Below, one piece after another: positions 43,142-52,470 of a DNA stretch of 64,000 nucleotides. The stretch's first letter is position 1. Every line of letters begins with the position of its first letter. The translations under genes and the position numbers were made by a program. The stretch spans positions 81,627 to 145,626 of the forward strand of contig NZ_JAFMZM010000003.1 of the NCBI RefSeq assembly GCF_024436375.1. The letters run 5' to 3'. The notes beneath the pieces are model-generated. The model saw only the letters and a list, made by a program, of their open reading frames with translations. It was not told the origin of the DNA and did no database searches. Origin of the DNA: Nocardioides astragali (GTDB taxonomy: Bacteria > Actinomycetota > Actinomycetes > Propionibacteriales > Nocardioidaceae).

Positions 43142-43627
43142 CTACTTCCGAGTCTCGGCGTGCTGCCTCACCGCCGCCTGGTCCTCCTCGCGGGTGCGCA
43201 TCGTGCCGTGTCCGGTCACGATCCGCTGGCGCAGGCTCTCGGTGATGTAGTGACGCCAGGCGTCATGGCAGACGTCGAAGCACTCGTCGGACGACGCGAG
43301 GCCCTCGTGAGTGAAGGTCACCTGCGACCGGCCGCCGTCGGGGGCGATGTCGAAGCGCCCTCTCGTCCCGATCCACTCGCCCTTCTCCGCGATGAAGTCG
43401 AGATAGCCGTCGGTGAACTCCCACACCACGCGTTCGCCGGGGACGAGCTCGGCGGTGCGCTGCTTGGAGTAGTGGATGTCCGGCACGAGATAGAACCAGT
43501 CGGCGCCGAGCTGGTCGGTCGGGCCCACGATGTTGGTCGCACCCCACCAGGAGCGGACGTCGATGATGGCCTCGTAGGCCTCCTGCGGCGTCGCGTCCAC
43601 GGTGAAGGTGTGGGTCAGGTCGCTCAT
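43142..43627 (-). CDS. SRPBCC/AHSA1-type protein
   Basis: A 161-residue START-like (SRPBCC, activator of Hsp90 ATPase homologue) protein: FTVDATPQEAYEAIIDVRSWW at the start, a central beta-sheet (ERVVWEFTD) and a long C-terminal helix (CHDAWRHYITESLRQRI). Such proteins bind small hydrophobic ligands; the ligand is unknown. Its start overlaps the end of the ArsR gene by four bases. It is the last gene of an SRPBCC-ArsR-SRPBCC operon. Confidence 0.85.
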   Translation of the reverse strand: MSDLTHTFTVDATPQEAYEAIIDVRSWWGATNIVGPTDQLGADWFYLVPDIHYSKQRTAELVPGERVVWEFTDGYLDFIAEKGEWIGTRGRFDIAPDGGRSQVTFTHEGLASSDECFDVCHDAWRHYITESLRQRIVTGHGTMRTREEDQAAVRQHAETRK

Positions 43628-44001
43628 GCGTCGGTCCCTTCGTGATCAGGCGGGGGAGTCCCGCGCTCTTCGTCGATGTTCTGCAGTGCCTCGGCGAGGC
43701 GTTTGATGCGACGGAGCCGGCCGTCCCAGGCGGTGCTCACGGCGTTGAGCTGCGCGAGCGCGCGCGCGAACTGCTCCTCGTCGATCCGGTAGTGCCGCTC
43801 ACGGCCGGCCGTCCGCCCGTGCACGAGCCCGGCCCTGTCGAGCACGGCCAGGTGCTTCGCGACCGCCTGCCGGCTCACCGGCAGGCGCTCGCTGAGCGAG
43901 GTGGACGTACCTGATCCAGCCGCGAGCAGCAGGTCGAGCATCTGGCGCCGGGTCGGGTCTCCGATCGCCGACCACAGCTCGTCGTCGACGCGGTCGGTCA
44001 T
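43624..44001 (-). CDS. ArsR-family winged-helix regulator
   Basis: A 125-residue ArsR-type repressor: IGDPTRRQMLDLLL, then the recognition helix in LPVSRQAVAKHLAVLDRAGL and the wing AGRERHYRID. No metal-binding cysteines are present, so it belongs to the non-metal subgroup commonly paired with SRPBCC (AHSA1) genes. The ATG at 44001 overlaps the upstream SRPBCC stop as ATGA. Two inverted repeats upstream of the operon are candidate binding sites. Confidence 0.88.
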   Translation of the reverse strand: MTDRVDDELWSAIGDPTRRQMLDLLLAAGSGTSTSLSERLPVSRQAVAKHLAVLDRAGLVHGRTAGRERHYRIDEEQFARALAQLNAVSTAWDGRLRRIKRLAEALQNIDEERGTPPPDHEGTDA

Positions 44002-44456
44002 GGCCGGGCGTCCAGCGTCGCGGCGTGGGCGACGAGGCGTGGCAGGAAGTAGTCCCACCCCTGGACGTGGTCCTGGTAGGTCGCCTCGAGCACCGCGGCC
44101 GTCCAGCCCCGCTCACGGAAGCCGGTCTCTCGGAAGCGCACCAGCGTGCCGTCGCCCTGGGGGACGAGCTCGAAGGTGACGAGCAGCGAGTTGCCCTCCA
44201 CTGCCTGCTCCCCCGCCGGGTGCGTCCAGCGGAACGAGAAGCGCGCGGGCGGGTCCACGTCGACGACGGTGATCGCCTCGACCTTCCCCCCGTCGGCGTC
44301 GGCGAACAGGATCTCGCCCTCCGACCCGACCACGGTCTCGTAGCGCGCGTCGTCGGACCACCACTGCTTCACGTGGGCCGGATCGCTCACCACCTCGAAG
44401 ACGATCTCGGGCGTCGCCTCGACGTACAGCTCGCGCTCGATGGTTCCCAGCTCCAT
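43998..44456 (-). CDS. SRPBCC/AHSA1-type protein, first gene of the operon
   Basis: A 152-residue START-like protein: TIERELYVEATPEIVFEVVS, VKQWWSDDARYE, FSFRWTHPAGEQA, and a terminal helix ending VAHAATLDARP. The ATG at 44456 has GGAGG six bases upstream, preferred over the longer upstream frame. It is coupled to ArsR and a second SRPBCC protein. Likely function: binding or conversion of a small hydrophobic molecule, possibly the ligand sensed through the operon. Confidence 0.85.
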   Translation of the reverse strand: MELGTIERELYVEATPEIVFEVVSDPAHVKQWWSDDARYETVVGSEGEILFADADGGKVEAITVVDVDPPARFSFRWTHPAGEQAVEGNSLLVTFELVPQGDGTLVRFRETGFRERGWTAAVLEATYQDHVQGWDYFLPRLVAHAATLDARP

Positions 44457-44466
44457 GACAGCCTCC

Positions 44467-44530
44467 CGCAACGTTTGGTTGCGCGTGAGCCTAGCGCGGA
44501 CATTCCGCATGCGCAACCATCGATTGCGCA
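44467..44530. promoter_or_regulatory. Two inverted repeats upstream of the SRPBCC-ArsR operon
   Basis: CGCAAC-GTTTG-GTTGCG (44467-44483, 6-bp arms) and TGCGCAA-CCATCGA-TTGCGCA (44510-44530, 7-bp arms) lie within 75 bp of the first start. The shared GCAA/TTGC cores make them candidate ArsR operators. Confidence 0.55.
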
Positions 44531-44572
44531 AACTTGAAGAGGGTCAGACCCGTCGGCGCCCGGCTCCAGGTG

Positions 44573-45049
44573 TCAGCGTCGCCGGAACCATCCCTGTCGC
44601 TTGGGCCGCTCTGCCGGTCGCTCTGCGGGCGGCTCTTCCTCGACCGGGTCCCCGAACGGCTCACTCGACCCGTCCCAGCCGTTGATCCCCGACTGGGTCA
44701 GGCCGTCCGCGGCGTAGGTGTAGCCCCACTCCCCACCGTCCTCGCCGGAGAACACGACCGTGCCTTCGCTGACCCAGTTGGCCAGCTCTGCATAGAACGC
44801 GGTGGCCTGCTCCGACCACTTCGGGTCGCCCTCGTCGTCGGTGGCGAGGACGAGCCAATCGCCGTCGCGGGTGACGGACGTCGAGGCGAACGACGCGAGG
44901 TCGGCAAATGTGGTGACCGGTCCCTGCGCGTCATCGGGGTCGAACCACCCATCACGGTCTGCCATCGTCACGCGCAACGCCTGGAAGGCAGCGTCCTCAC
45001 GGTCGCGGGGCAGCCGCACCCGACCAGTCGTCTCCACTGTGTAGCCCAT
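44573..45049 (-). CDS. Hypothetical acidic protein
   Basis: A 158-residue soluble protein I cannot assign. It begins MGYTVETTGRVRLPRDREDA, is rich in Asp/Glu/Trp (DRDGWFDPDDAQG; FSGEDGGEWGYTYAADG) and ends in a basic tail after a Pro/Glu repeat (EEPPAERPAERPKRQGWFRRR region). No signal peptide or membrane segment. The ATG at 45049 lacks a strong Shine-Dalgarno; an in-frame upstream start near 45103 is possible. Stand-alone gene; nothing in context indicates function. Confidence 0.7.
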   Translation of the reverse strand: MGYTVETTGRVRLPRDREDAAFQALRVTMADRDGWFDPDDAQGPVTTFADLASFASTSVTRDGDWLVLATDDEGDPKWSEQATAFYAELANWVSEGTVVFSGEDGGEWGYTYAADGLTQSGINGWDGSSEPFGDPVEEEPPAERPAERPKRQGWFRRR

Positions 45050-45141
45050 GGCGCCCACGGTGTCACAGGAAGGGCCACGTGGCCCTGAGACTCGCTCCGC
45101 CACCCGCCGGGCGGTCGGTGGCCGCCTGGCGAGCGTGCCCG

Positions 45142-45288
45142 TCAGCCGGCGTGGCCCTCCGGGTCCTCCTCAGGTTCGAAGGTGCTGCCCTCGCCCTCGG
45201 TGCTGCCGATCTCCACGCCGGCGGCGTCCTGGTCCTCGGTCTCGTCCCCGGGTCTTCCGACGTCGGGATCGTTCGGTTGGCTGCTCAT
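45142..45288 (-). CDS. Small acidic protein (48 aa)
   Basis: ATG at 45288, with AGGAGA six bases upstream, opens a 48-residue frame ending at 45142. The product begins MSSQPNDPDVGRPGDETEDQ and ends EEDPEGHAG: strongly acidic, no hydrophobic stretch, probably disordered. The excellent ribosome site is the main support. Unknown function. Confidence 0.6.
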   Translation of the reverse strand: MSSQPNDPDVGRPGDETEDQDAAGVEIGSTEGEGSTFEPEEDPEGHAG

Positions 45289-45368
45289 GAGTCGTCTCCT
45301 TGCCTCCCCACCGCTGTACCCGACGTGGACGCGTGGATGCGCGAGCAGCGCGCGAGCCCCGCAAGATG

Positions 45369-45420
45369 CCGGACGTCATACGGACGGGGCCATCGCTGGC
45401 GCCGCCCGAATGACGTCCGG
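45369..45420 (-). terminator. Terminator of the arabinose operon
   Basis: CCGGACGTCATACGG and CCGAATGACGTCCGG form a 15-bp stem with one mismatch and a 22-base GC-rich loop, starting 13 bp after the aldo/keto reductase stop. No T tract. Confidence 0.75.
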
Positions 45421-45433
45421 ATCTGCCGACCGA

Positions 45434-46429
45434 CTACCAGCGGCCGTGGACCTGCTCGCGGATCCGTCGGTCGTAGAGGTCGCGCACCGCGTCGAGGAGC
45501 GAGACAGGCAGCGGACCGATCCGGCCCGCGCTCGCGTTGGCCTGCGCCTGCGCGACGTTGCGCGCGCCCGGGATCACCGTGGTGACCCCCGGTTGCTGGC
45601 AGACCCAGGCGAGGGCGACCTGGGCGGGCGTCACGTCACCCAACCCGCTGTCGGCGACGAGTCGTGCGAACTCCTGCGCCGCCTCGACCCCGGTGGCGTA
45701 GTCGACGCCGGAGAAGGTCTCCCCCACGTCGAAGGAGCTTCCGTCGCGGTTGTAGGAGCGGTGGTCGTCCGGGGCGAACGTCGTGTCGAGGCCGTACTTG
45801 CCCGAGAGCAGTCCCGAGGCCAGCGGCACGCGGGCGATGATGCCGACACCGGCCGCCTGCGCCGCCGGCAGCACCTCGTCGAGGGGCTTCATGCGGAAGG
45901 CGTTGAGGATGATCTGGATGCTCGCGACGTGGGGCCGCGCGATCGCGCTCAGGGCCTGGTCGGCCGTCTCGACGCTCACGCCGTAGGCGGCGATCACCTG
46001 CTCGTCGACGAGCACGTCGAGCACGTCGTACGTCGCGTCGCTGTCGATGACGGCGCTGGGCGGGCAGTGCAGCTGCACCAGGTCGAGCCGATCGGTGCCG
46101 AGGTTGCGGCGGGACCGGTCGATCCACTGGCGGAAGTTGGCCTCGACATAGTTAGCGGGGACCTGCTCTTCACGGCGACCCATCTTGGTCGCGACCGTGA
46201 ACCCGGCATCGGGATGGTCGGCGACGAAGCGTCCCACGAGCTGCTCGCTGCGGCCGTCGCCGTAGACGTCGGCGGTGTCGAAGAAGGTGACTCCCGCCTC
46301 TGCCGACGCCTCGAGCACCGCCAGGGCGTCGCCCTCGCTGACGTCTCCCCAGTCCGCCCCCAGCTGCCACGTGCCGAGGCCGACGACGGAGACGGACCGA
46401 CCGGTGCGTCCGAGGGTGCGCTGCTCCAT
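45434..46429 (-). CDS. Aldo/keto reductase at the end of the arabinose operon
   Basis: A 331-residue AKR with the tetrad Asp51, Tyr56, Lys82, His121 (DTADVYG, ATKMG, LVQLHCP). Family enzymes reduce aldehydes or ketones with NADPH in the cytoplasm. It starts 11 bp after araA, so it is co-transcribed with arabinose genes and could reduce or oxidise a pentose or an aldehyde by-product. This is inferred from context; an L-arabinose or L-xylulose role is untested. A strong hairpin follows. Confidence 0.88.
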   Translation of the reverse strand: MEQRTLGRTGRSVSVVGLGTWQLGADWGDVSEGDALAVLEASAEAGVTFFDTADVYGDGRSEQLVGRFVADHPDAGFTVATKMGRREEQVPANYVEANFRQWIDRSRRNLGTDRLDLVQLHCPPSAVIDSDATYDVLDVLVDEQVIAAYGVSVETADQALSAIARPHVASIQIILNAFRMKPLDEVLPAAQAAGVGIIARVPLASGLLSGKYGLDTTFAPDDHRSYNRDGSSFDVGETFSGVDYATGVEAAQEFARLVADSGLGDVTPAQVALAWVCQQPGVTTVIPGARNVAQAQANASAGRIGPLPVSLLDAVRDLYDRRIREQVHGRW

Positions 46430-46440
46430 GCCCGACAGTG

Positions 46441-47952
46441 TCACAGACCCGTGGCCAGTCGGTGGTAGGCGGCGTTCCAGCGCAGCTCGCGCTGGAAGCT
46501 GCGCGGCGTGGTGTCGGCGTCGATGGTGACCATCTCCGTGCCGGTCATCTCGGCGAAGTCCTCGAGCACCTCGACGCCCACGGCCTTGGACAGCACGGTG
46601 TGGTGCGGCGCACCGGCCATCAGCCACGACTCCGCCGACGTCGAGAGCGACGGTCGCGGCTCCCAGACGGCGCACGCCACGGGGAGCAGCGGCAGGGCCT
46701 CGTCGGGCTCGACGACGTCGATCTCGTTCACGGTCAGGCGGAAGCGGTCGCCGAGGTCGGACAGCCCCGCCACGACCCCGGGGCCGGGGTCAGCGGTGAA
46801 GCGCAGCCGCACCGGGTCCTCGCGCCCACCGATCCCGAGCGGGTGGACCTCCAGCGAGGGCTGCTGGGTCGTGATGGTCGGGCAGACCTCCAGCATGTGC
46901 GCGCCGAGGATCTTCTCCTCGCCCGGCACCAGGTGGTAGGTGTAGTCCTCCATGAAGGACGTCCCCCCGGGAAGCCCGCCGGCCATGGTCTTCATGGCAC
47001 GCAGCAGCACGGACGTCTTCCAGTCGCCCTCGCCCCCGAAGCCGTAGCCGTCGGCCATCAGGCGCTGCACGGCCAGCCCCGGGAGCTGCCGGAGACCGCC
47101 GAGGTCCTCGAAGTTGGTCGTGAACGCGCCGAACCCGCCGGAGGTGAGGAACTGCCGGATGCCGAGCTCGACGCGAGCGCCGTAGCGCAGCGAGTCGTGG
47201 CGGTCGGCGCCGGGGAGCAGCTCGGGGGCCACGGCGTAGGTGTCGGCATACTCGGCGACGAGCTTGTCGATGTCGGCGTCGGCCACCTGGTCCACGACCG
47301 CGACCAGGTCGTTGACGCCGTAGGTGTTGACCGACACCCCGAAGCGCAGCTGCGCCTCCACCTTGTCGCCCTCGGTCACGGCCACGTCGCGCATGTTGTC
47401 GCCGAAGCGGGCGAGCTTGAGGTGGCTGAGCTCGTTGCGGCCCAGGGCCGCCCGGGCCCAGCGCGCGATCCGCTCGGCGACGACAGGGGACTCGACGTGT
47501 CCGGCGACGGTCTTGCGCGGGACGCCGAGGCGCGTCTGGATGTAGCCGAACTCCCGGTCGCCGTGGGCGGCCTGGTTGAGGTTCATGAAGTCCATGTCGA
47601 TGCTCGACCACGGCAGCTCCATGCCGGCCTGGGTGTGCAGGTGGAGCAGGGGCTTGCGCAGCGCGTCCAGCCCGGCGATCCACATCTTGGCCGGGGAGAA
47701 GGTGTGCATCCACGCGATGACACCGACGCACGCCGGGTCGGAGTTGGCGTCGAGCATCTGCCGGTGGATCGATCCCGCGTCGAGCAGGACGGGCTTCCAG
47801 ACGACCTCGACGGGAAGGTCCGCCACCGCGGCCAGCCGCGCGGCGATGGCCTGTGACTGCGAGGCCACCTGGTCCAGGGTCTCCGGGCCGTAGAGGCCCT
47901 GGCTCCCGGTCAGGAACCAGACCTCGTGGACAGGGACGGACGTCATGCTCAT
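46441..47952 (-). CDS. araA: L-arabinose isomerase
   Basis: Converts L-arabinose to L-ribulose. The 503-residue protein has [15 protein letters not shown] at the N-terminus, [12 protein letters not shown], and the Mn-binding acids and histidines in [20 protein letters not shown] and the C-terminal APHHTV region. Length matches the family (about 500). Start ATG at 47952 has GGAGGAA nine bases upstream; a second in-frame ATG at 47946 is possible. Follows araD by 70 bp; the order in the operon is B-D-A. Confidence 0.96.
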   Translation of the reverse strand: MSMTSVPVHEVWFLTGSQGLYGPETLDQVASQSQAIAARLAAVADLPVEVVWKPVLLDAGSIHRQMLDANSDPACVGVIAWMHTFSPAKMWIAGLDALRKPLLHLHTQAGMELPWSSIDMDFMNLNQAAHGDREFGYIQTRLGVPRKTVAGHVESPVVAERIARWARAALGRNELSHLKLARFGDNMRDVAVTEGDKVEAQLRFGVSVNTYGVNDLVAVVDQVADADIDKLVAEYADTYAVAPELLPGADRHDSLRYGARVELGIRQFLTSGGFGAFTTNFEDLGGLRQLPGLAVQRLMADGYGFGGEGDWKTSVLLRAMKTMAGGLPGGTSFMEDYTYHLVPGEEKILGAHMLEVCPTITTQQPSLEVHPLGIGGREDPVRLRFTADPGPGVVAGLSDLGDRFRLTVNEIDVVEPDEALPLLPVACAVWEPRPSLSTSAESWLMAGAPHHTVLSKAVGVEVLEDFAEMTGTEMVTIDADTTPRSFQRELRWNAAYHRLATGL

Positions 47953-48022
47953 GGGGTGTTTCCTCCGGTTTCGCAGTCCGTGTGGTGGCGGACTGTCCTG
48001 GTTGGTGCGCGGACCGGTCGGG

Positions 48023-48700
48023 TCAGCGCTGGCCGTACACGTTCTGGTAGCGGTCGAAGAGCGCGTCGACGTGCTTCTGCTCGATGGGCACGGGCTCGCC
48101 GAGCTGGCGCGAGATGTGGACCGTGCGCGCCACGTCCTCGCACATCACGGCGGCCGCCACGGCCTTGCGCGGGGTGGGGCCGATGGCGAAGACGCCGTGG
48201 TTGCGCATGATCACCGCCGGTGAGCGGCTGGTGCTCAGCGTGTCGACGATGCCGCGGCCGATCGAGTCGTCCCCGATGATCGCGAAGGGTCCGATCGGGA
48301 TCTCGCCCCCGAACTCGTCGGCGCACATCGTGAGCACGCACGGCACCGGCTCGCCGCGGATCGCCCAGGCGCCCGCGTAGGTCGAGTGCGTGTGGACCAC
48401 GCCCCCGACGTGCGGCATCTCGCGGTAGACGTAGGCCTGGGCGTCGGTGTCCGACGAGGGAGCGTGCTCGCCCTCGACCACCCGGCCCTGCAGGTCGCAC
48501 ACGACCATGTTCTCCGGGGTCAGGTCGTCGTAGGCCACCCCGCTGGGCTTGATGACGAGCAGGTCGTGACCCGGGACACGGGCCGACACGTTGCCTGCCG
48601 TCCAGACCACGAGCTGGTAGCGGGTGAGCTGCTCGTGCAGCGCGCACACCTCCTTGCGCAGCGCGCGGATCGTGTCGCCTACGTCGGCAAGGACTGTCAT
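48023..48700 (-). CDS. araD: L-ribulose-5-phosphate 4-epimerase
   Basis: Converts L-ribulose-5-phosphate to D-xylulose-5-phosphate, using zinc. The 225-residue class II aldolase-fold protein has [20 protein letters not shown], the zinc histidines in VVHTHSTYA and the further His in NHGVFAIG. Start ATG at 48700 lies one base after the araB stop. Feeds the pentose phosphate pathway. Confidence 0.95.
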   Translation of the reverse strand: MTVLADVGDTIRALRKEVCALHEQLTRYQLVVWTAGNVSARVPGHDLLVIKPSGVAYDDLTPENMVVCDLQGRVVEGEHAPSSDTDAQAYVYREMPHVGGVVHTHSTYAGAWAIRGEPVPCVLTMCADEFGGEIPIGPFAIIGDDSIGRGIVDTLSTSRSPAVIMRNHGVFAIGPTPRKAVAAAVMCEDVARTVHISRQLGEPVPIEQKHVDALFDRYQNVYGQR

Positions 48701-48701
48701 G

Positions 48702-50426
48702 TCAGCGTTCCTCCTGCGTCTTGCGGTACGTCCGACGCGCCACGGCGTCACGACGGATGGCCTTGAGCCGCCGCATGGTCGTCGTCGCCCGCCCGAAGTG
48801 GTCGTGCAGGGCGAGGTACTGCTCGAAGAGCGCGTCGTACGCCGCCGCGCGGGCCTCGTCGGGCAGGTAGACGTGGCGTCGCACCTTGCCCATCTGCTTG
48901 GCGGCGGTCGGCACGTCGGGGTAAGCACCGGCAGCGACCGCGGCGTGGATGGCCGAACCGAGCGCGGGGCCCTGCTCGGAGTCGATGATCGACAGCGGCA
49001 GCCGGGTCACGTCGGCGTAGATCTGCATGAGCAGCGCGTTCTTCGCCAGCCCGCCGGCCACGATGAACTCCTCGACCGGCACACCGCTGTCGCGGAACGT
49101 CTCGACGATCACCCGGGTGCCGAAGGCGGTCGCCTCGAGCAGTGCGCGGTAGACGTCCTCGGCGCGCGTCGCGAGGGTCTGGCCCACCACGAGGCCGGAC
49201 AGCTCGTGGTCGACGAGCACGGACCGGTTGCCCGAGTGCCAGTCGAGTGCGACGAGGCCGTGCTCCCCGATCTCCTGGTCCGCCGCCAGCCGGGTGAGGT
49301 GCTCGTGCACCGACTCCCCTGCTGCCGCGGCCGCCTCGGTGTAGGCGGCGGGGACGCCGTGGTGGGTGAACCACCCGAAGATGTCGCCCACCCCGCTCTG
49401 GCCGGCCTCGTAGCCCCAGAGGCCGGAGACGATGCCGCCGTCGACGACGCCGCACATGCCCGGGACCTCGCGCAGCACGTCGGCGCTCATCACGTGGCAC
49501 GTCGAGGTGCCCATGATCGCGACCATCTGGCCGGCTCCGACCGCCTGGGCGGCGGGGGCGGTGACGTGGGCGTCGACGTTGCCGACGGCCACGGCGATGC
49601 CCTCGGGCAACCCCGTCCAACCGGCAGCCTCGGCGCTCAGCGTCCCGGCGCGCTCACCGAGCTGGCCGATGACGTGCTCGAGCTTGTCCGCCACGAATCC
49701 GTCGAAGCCGGTGGCCAGGTCCCCGAGGAAGCCGGGCGACGGGTACTCCCCGTCCTGGCCGTCGAAGGTCTGGTACTGCCCCTTGTAGCCGGCCGTGCAC
49801 GCGTTGCGGACGTAGGTGCCGCAAAGCTGCCAGACGATCCAGTCGGCGGCCTCGGCCCAGTGCTCCATCCGGTCATAGAGCTCGCGGTCCTCCTCGAAGA
49901 GCTGCAGGCCCTTGGCGAACTCCCACTCGGAGGAGATGAGGCCGCCGTAGCGGGGCAGCCAGGCCTCGGCGCGCGTCCGGGCCAGCTCGTTGATGCGGTC
50001 GGCCTGTCCCTGCGCGGCGTGGTGCTTCCAGAGCTTGACGTAGGCGTGGGGACGGTCCTGCAGCCCCGGCACCTCGTTGAGCGGGGTGCCGTCGGCGAGC
50101 GTCGGCACCATCGTGCAGGCGGTGAAGTCGGTGGCGATGCCGATGACGTGCGCGGGGTCGATGCCCGCCGCGGCGACGGCGGCGGGGACGGCGACGCGCA
50201 GCACCTCGCGGTAGTCCTCGGGGACCTGCAGTGCCCACTCGGGCGGCAGGGGCAGCTCGCTGCCGGCCAGGTGGGGCGGGATCGAGCGCTCCAGCACTGC
50301 GTGGGGATAGGCATGCACCGCGGTGCCGAGCTCGGCACCGTCGGAGACCCGGACGACCACTGCCCGGCCGGACAGGGTGCCGTAGTCGACGCCCACGACG
50401 TACTGGTCGTGCGGCTGGTCAGGCAT
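48702..50426 (-). CDS. araB: L-ribulokinase
   Basis: Phosphorylates L-ribulose. The 574-residue FGGY-family kinase has the N-terminal VVGVDYGTLSGRAVVVRV, IGIATDFTACTMVP, the ATP loop region IMGTSTCHVM, and the C-terminal FIVAGGLAKNALLMQIYADV. Length is close to E. coli AraB (566). The ATG at 50426 lies just past the LacI stop; further open frame upstream overlaps LacI and is not used. Part of the importer-lacI-araBDA operon. Confidence 0.95.
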   Translation of the reverse strand: MPDQPHDQYVVGVDYGTLSGRAVVVRVSDGAELGTAVHAYPHAVLERSIPPHLAGSELPLPPEWALQVPEDYREVLRVAVPAAVAAAGIDPAHVIGIATDFTACTMVPTLADGTPLNEVPGLQDRPHAYVKLWKHHAAQGQADRINELARTRAEAWLPRYGGLISSEWEFAKGLQLFEEDRELYDRMEHWAEAADWIVWQLCGTYVRNACTAGYKGQYQTFDGQDGEYPSPGFLGDLATGFDGFVADKLEHVIGQLGERAGTLSAEAAGWTGLPEGIAVAVGNVDAHVTAPAAQAVGAGQMVAIMGTSTCHVMSADVLREVPGMCGVVDGGIVSGLWGYEAGQSGVGDIFGWFTHHGVPAAYTEAAAAAGESVHEHLTRLAADQEIGEHGLVALDWHSGNRSVLVDHELSGLVVGQTLATRAEDVYRALLEATAFGTRVIVETFRDSGVPVEEFIVAGGLAKNALLMQIYADVTRLPLSIIDSEQGPALGSAIHAAVAAGAYPDVPTAAKQMGKVRRHVYLPDEARAAAYDALFEQYLALHDHFGRATTTMRRLKAIRRDAVARRTYRKTQEER

Positions 50427-50428
50427 GG

Positions 50429-51472
50429 TCACGGGTTCCTTTCGACAGGTGCGGCGCTGCTGGCGCGCACCACGAGCTCGGGACTGATGAGTCCCTGGGG
50501 TTCGGGTCCCTGGCCCAGCGCCGCGCGGAGGATCTCGATCGCACGGTGGCCGACGGCCTGGAAGTCCTGGCGCACGGTGGTGAGGGGCGGGATGAGGTAG
50601 GCCGCCTCGGGGATGTCGTCGAAGCCGACCACGCTGACCCCTCGAGGGCCGGTGGGCACGTCGCGGCCCGCCTCGGAGAGGGCACGCATCAGGCCGAGGG
50701 CCATCTGGTCGTTGGCGCAGAACACGGCCGTCACCTCCTCGCGGGAAGCGATCTCGACGCCGACCTCGAAGCCGCTGGCGGCGGACCAGTCGCCGGTGAC
50801 GTGCTGGTCGGGCCTCAGGCCCGCGGCGTACATCGCGTTGCGCCAGCCGAGCAGCCGGGCACGCGCCTCGGTCCACTCCAGCGGGCCGGCCATGTGGACG
50901 ATGTCGGTGTGGCCGAGCTCGATGAGGTGCCGGGTGCCGAGCTCGGCGCCGGCGACCTGGTCGACACCGACGGTCCAGCGGGTCTTGGACGGGTCGCCCT
51001 CGACCACCACCACCGGCACCCCGAGGTTCTCCTGGGCGCGGGCGACCTCGAGGGCCTCGTCCGTCGCGGAGATGAGGACGATGCCCTCGACCGCCTGTCC
51101 GCGCAGGTGGTCGATGGCGTCGACGAGCTCCTGGCGGGTGAGGCTCTGCAGGTTGACCGAGCTCACGAAGTAGCCGGCCTCACGGCCCGCGGCCTGGATC
51201 GTGCGGTGCACGGTGGACGGACCCCAGTAGCCGCTCTTGGAGCCGATCACACCGATGGTGGCCGAGCGTCGGGTGACGAGCGCCCGGGCCGCCGAGTTGG
51301 GCCGGTAGCCCAGCTGTCGGATGGCCTGCTCCACCTTCTCGCGCGTGGCGGGTCGCAGGTTGTCCTGGCCGTTGATCACCCGCGACACGGTCTGGTGCGA
51401 CACCCCCGCGAGCCGGGCCACGTCGGCCATGACCGGGCTGCGCCCGGCTGGCCGAGGCTCGGTGAAGGTCAC
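50429..51472 (-). CDS. LacI-family regulator of arabinose use
   Basis: A 347-residue LacI/GalR repressor encoded inside the arabinose operon. HTH: VMADVARLAGVSHQTVSRVI (residues 14-33); effector core with FCANDQMALGL and VVGFDDIPEAA. GTG start overlaps the yjfF stop (GTGA). It is the best candidate to bind the TGTTAGCGCTCACA-type operators before ytfQ and the arabinan enzymes. Its recognition helix is identical to that of the LacI paralogue at 57313-58425. L-arabinose or an arabino-oligosaccharide is the expected inducer. Confidence 0.9.
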   Translation of the reverse strand: MTFTEPRPAGRSPVMADVARLAGVSHQTVSRVINGQDNLRPATREKVEQAIRQLGYRPNSAARALVTRRSATIGVIGSKSGYWGPSTVHRTIQAAGREAGYFVSSVNLQSLTRQELVDAIDHLRGQAVEGIVLISATDEALEVARAQENLGVPVVVVEGDPSKTRWTVGVDQVAGAELGTRHLIELGHTDIVHMAGPLEWTEARARLLGWRNAMYAAGLRPDQHVTGDWSAASGFEVGVEIASREEVTAVFCANDQMALGLMRALSEAGRDVPTGPRGVSVVGFDDIPEAAYLIPPLTTVRQDFQAVGHRAIEILRAALGQGPEPQGLISPELVVRASSAAPVERNP

Positions 51473-52470
51473 TGCTGCCGCCGCGTGGCGAAGCGCTGCA
51501 CGACGACGAAGGTGAGCAGGAGGACGCCGGTGATGATGCGGATCCAGTAGGAGCTGAGGGTCCCGTCGAAGGAGATGAGCGTCTTGATGGCGCCGAGCAC
51601 GAGCACGCCGAGCAGCGTGCCGACGACGTAGCCGCGCCCACCGGTGAGCAGCGTGCCGCCGATCACCACCGCAGCGATGGCGTCGAGCTCCATGCCGATC
51701 GCGTGCAGGCTGTTGCCGGACAGGATGTAGAGGGAGAACAACAGGCCGGCGAGGGCGGCGCAGAAGCCGCTGATCACGTAGACGCCCACCTTGGTGAAGG
51801 CGACCCGCAGGCCCATCAGCATCGCCGAGCTCTCGCTGCCGCCGATCGCGTAGACCGTGCGTCCGAAGCGGGTGCGGGCCAGGACGTACGCCGCGATGGC
51901 GACCACCGCGAGCGCCAGGAGCGCCGTCCAGCGGATGTAGTAGTCCCCGAGGTAGACGGTGCCGAAGGCCAGCTCGGAGAAGGTGCTGTTGTTGATCGAG
52001 ATCGACTCGACGCTGATCAGGTAGGTGAGGCCACGCGCCAAGAACAGCCCGGCGAGAGTCGCGATGAAGGGCTGGATGTCGAAGTAGTGGATGAGCAGGC
52101 CCATGAGCAGTCCGAGCACGGTGCCCGTCAGGAGCACGGCCGCGATCGAGAGGTAGGGCGACCAGCCCATCTGCAGCGTCTTGGCGGCGATCATCGTCGA
52201 CAGGGCGACCACCGAGCCGACGGAGAGGTCGATGCCGCCCGTGAGGATCACGAACGTCATGCCGACGCCCAGCACGATCAGGAAGGCGTTGTCGATGAGC
52301 AGGCTGATCAGGACCTGCGGGTCGGTGAGCCCGTCGTAGCGCATGCCCCCGACGCCGAACAGCCCGACGAACAGGGCGAAGGTGGCGATGATGGGGATGT
52401 AGCGCGGCGGCGGGGTGAAGTCCTTGACCCGGTCCCAGGCGGAGTCGGGACGAGCGGTGACTGTGCTCAT
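51469..52470 (-). CDS. yjfF: ABC furanose-sugar permease (YjfF type)
   Basis: A 333-residue CUT2-type permease with about ten hydrophobic segments and the conserved GMTFVILTGGIDLSVGSVVA and DAIAAVVIGGTLLTGG motifs. It aligns closely with E. coli YjfF, including SVESISINN and FDGTLSSYW near the C-terminus. Start overlaps the ytfT stop (ATGA); the long frame upstream is antisense-like. With YtfT it forms the channel of the furanose importer. Confidence 0.92.
   Translation of the reverse strand: MSTVTARPDSAWDRVKDFTPPPRYIPIIATFALFVGLFGVGGMRYDGLTDPQVLISLLIDNAFLIVLGVGMTFVILTGGIDLSVGSVVALSTMIAAKTLQMGWSPYLSIAAVLLTGTVLGLLMGLLIHYFDIQPFIATLAGLFLARGLTYLISVESISINNSTFSELAFGTVYLGDYYIRWTALLALAVVAIAAYVLARTRFGRTVYAIGGSESSAMLMGLRVAFTKVGVYVISGFCAALAGLLFSLYILSGNSLHAIGMELDAIAAVVIGGTLLTGGRGYVVGTLLGVLVLGAIKTLISFDGTLSSYWIRIITGVLLLTFVVVQRFATRRQQ

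Noticed and set aside
45170..45379. 69-codon minus-strand frame rich in Arg
   Set aside because: It is out of frame with the better-supported 48-residue gene, which has a proper ribosome site, and its product is a low-complexity Arg/Gly string.
47953..48022. Riboswitch or attenuator between araD and araA
   Set aside because: The 70-bp gap holds a ribosome site and no convincing paired structure.
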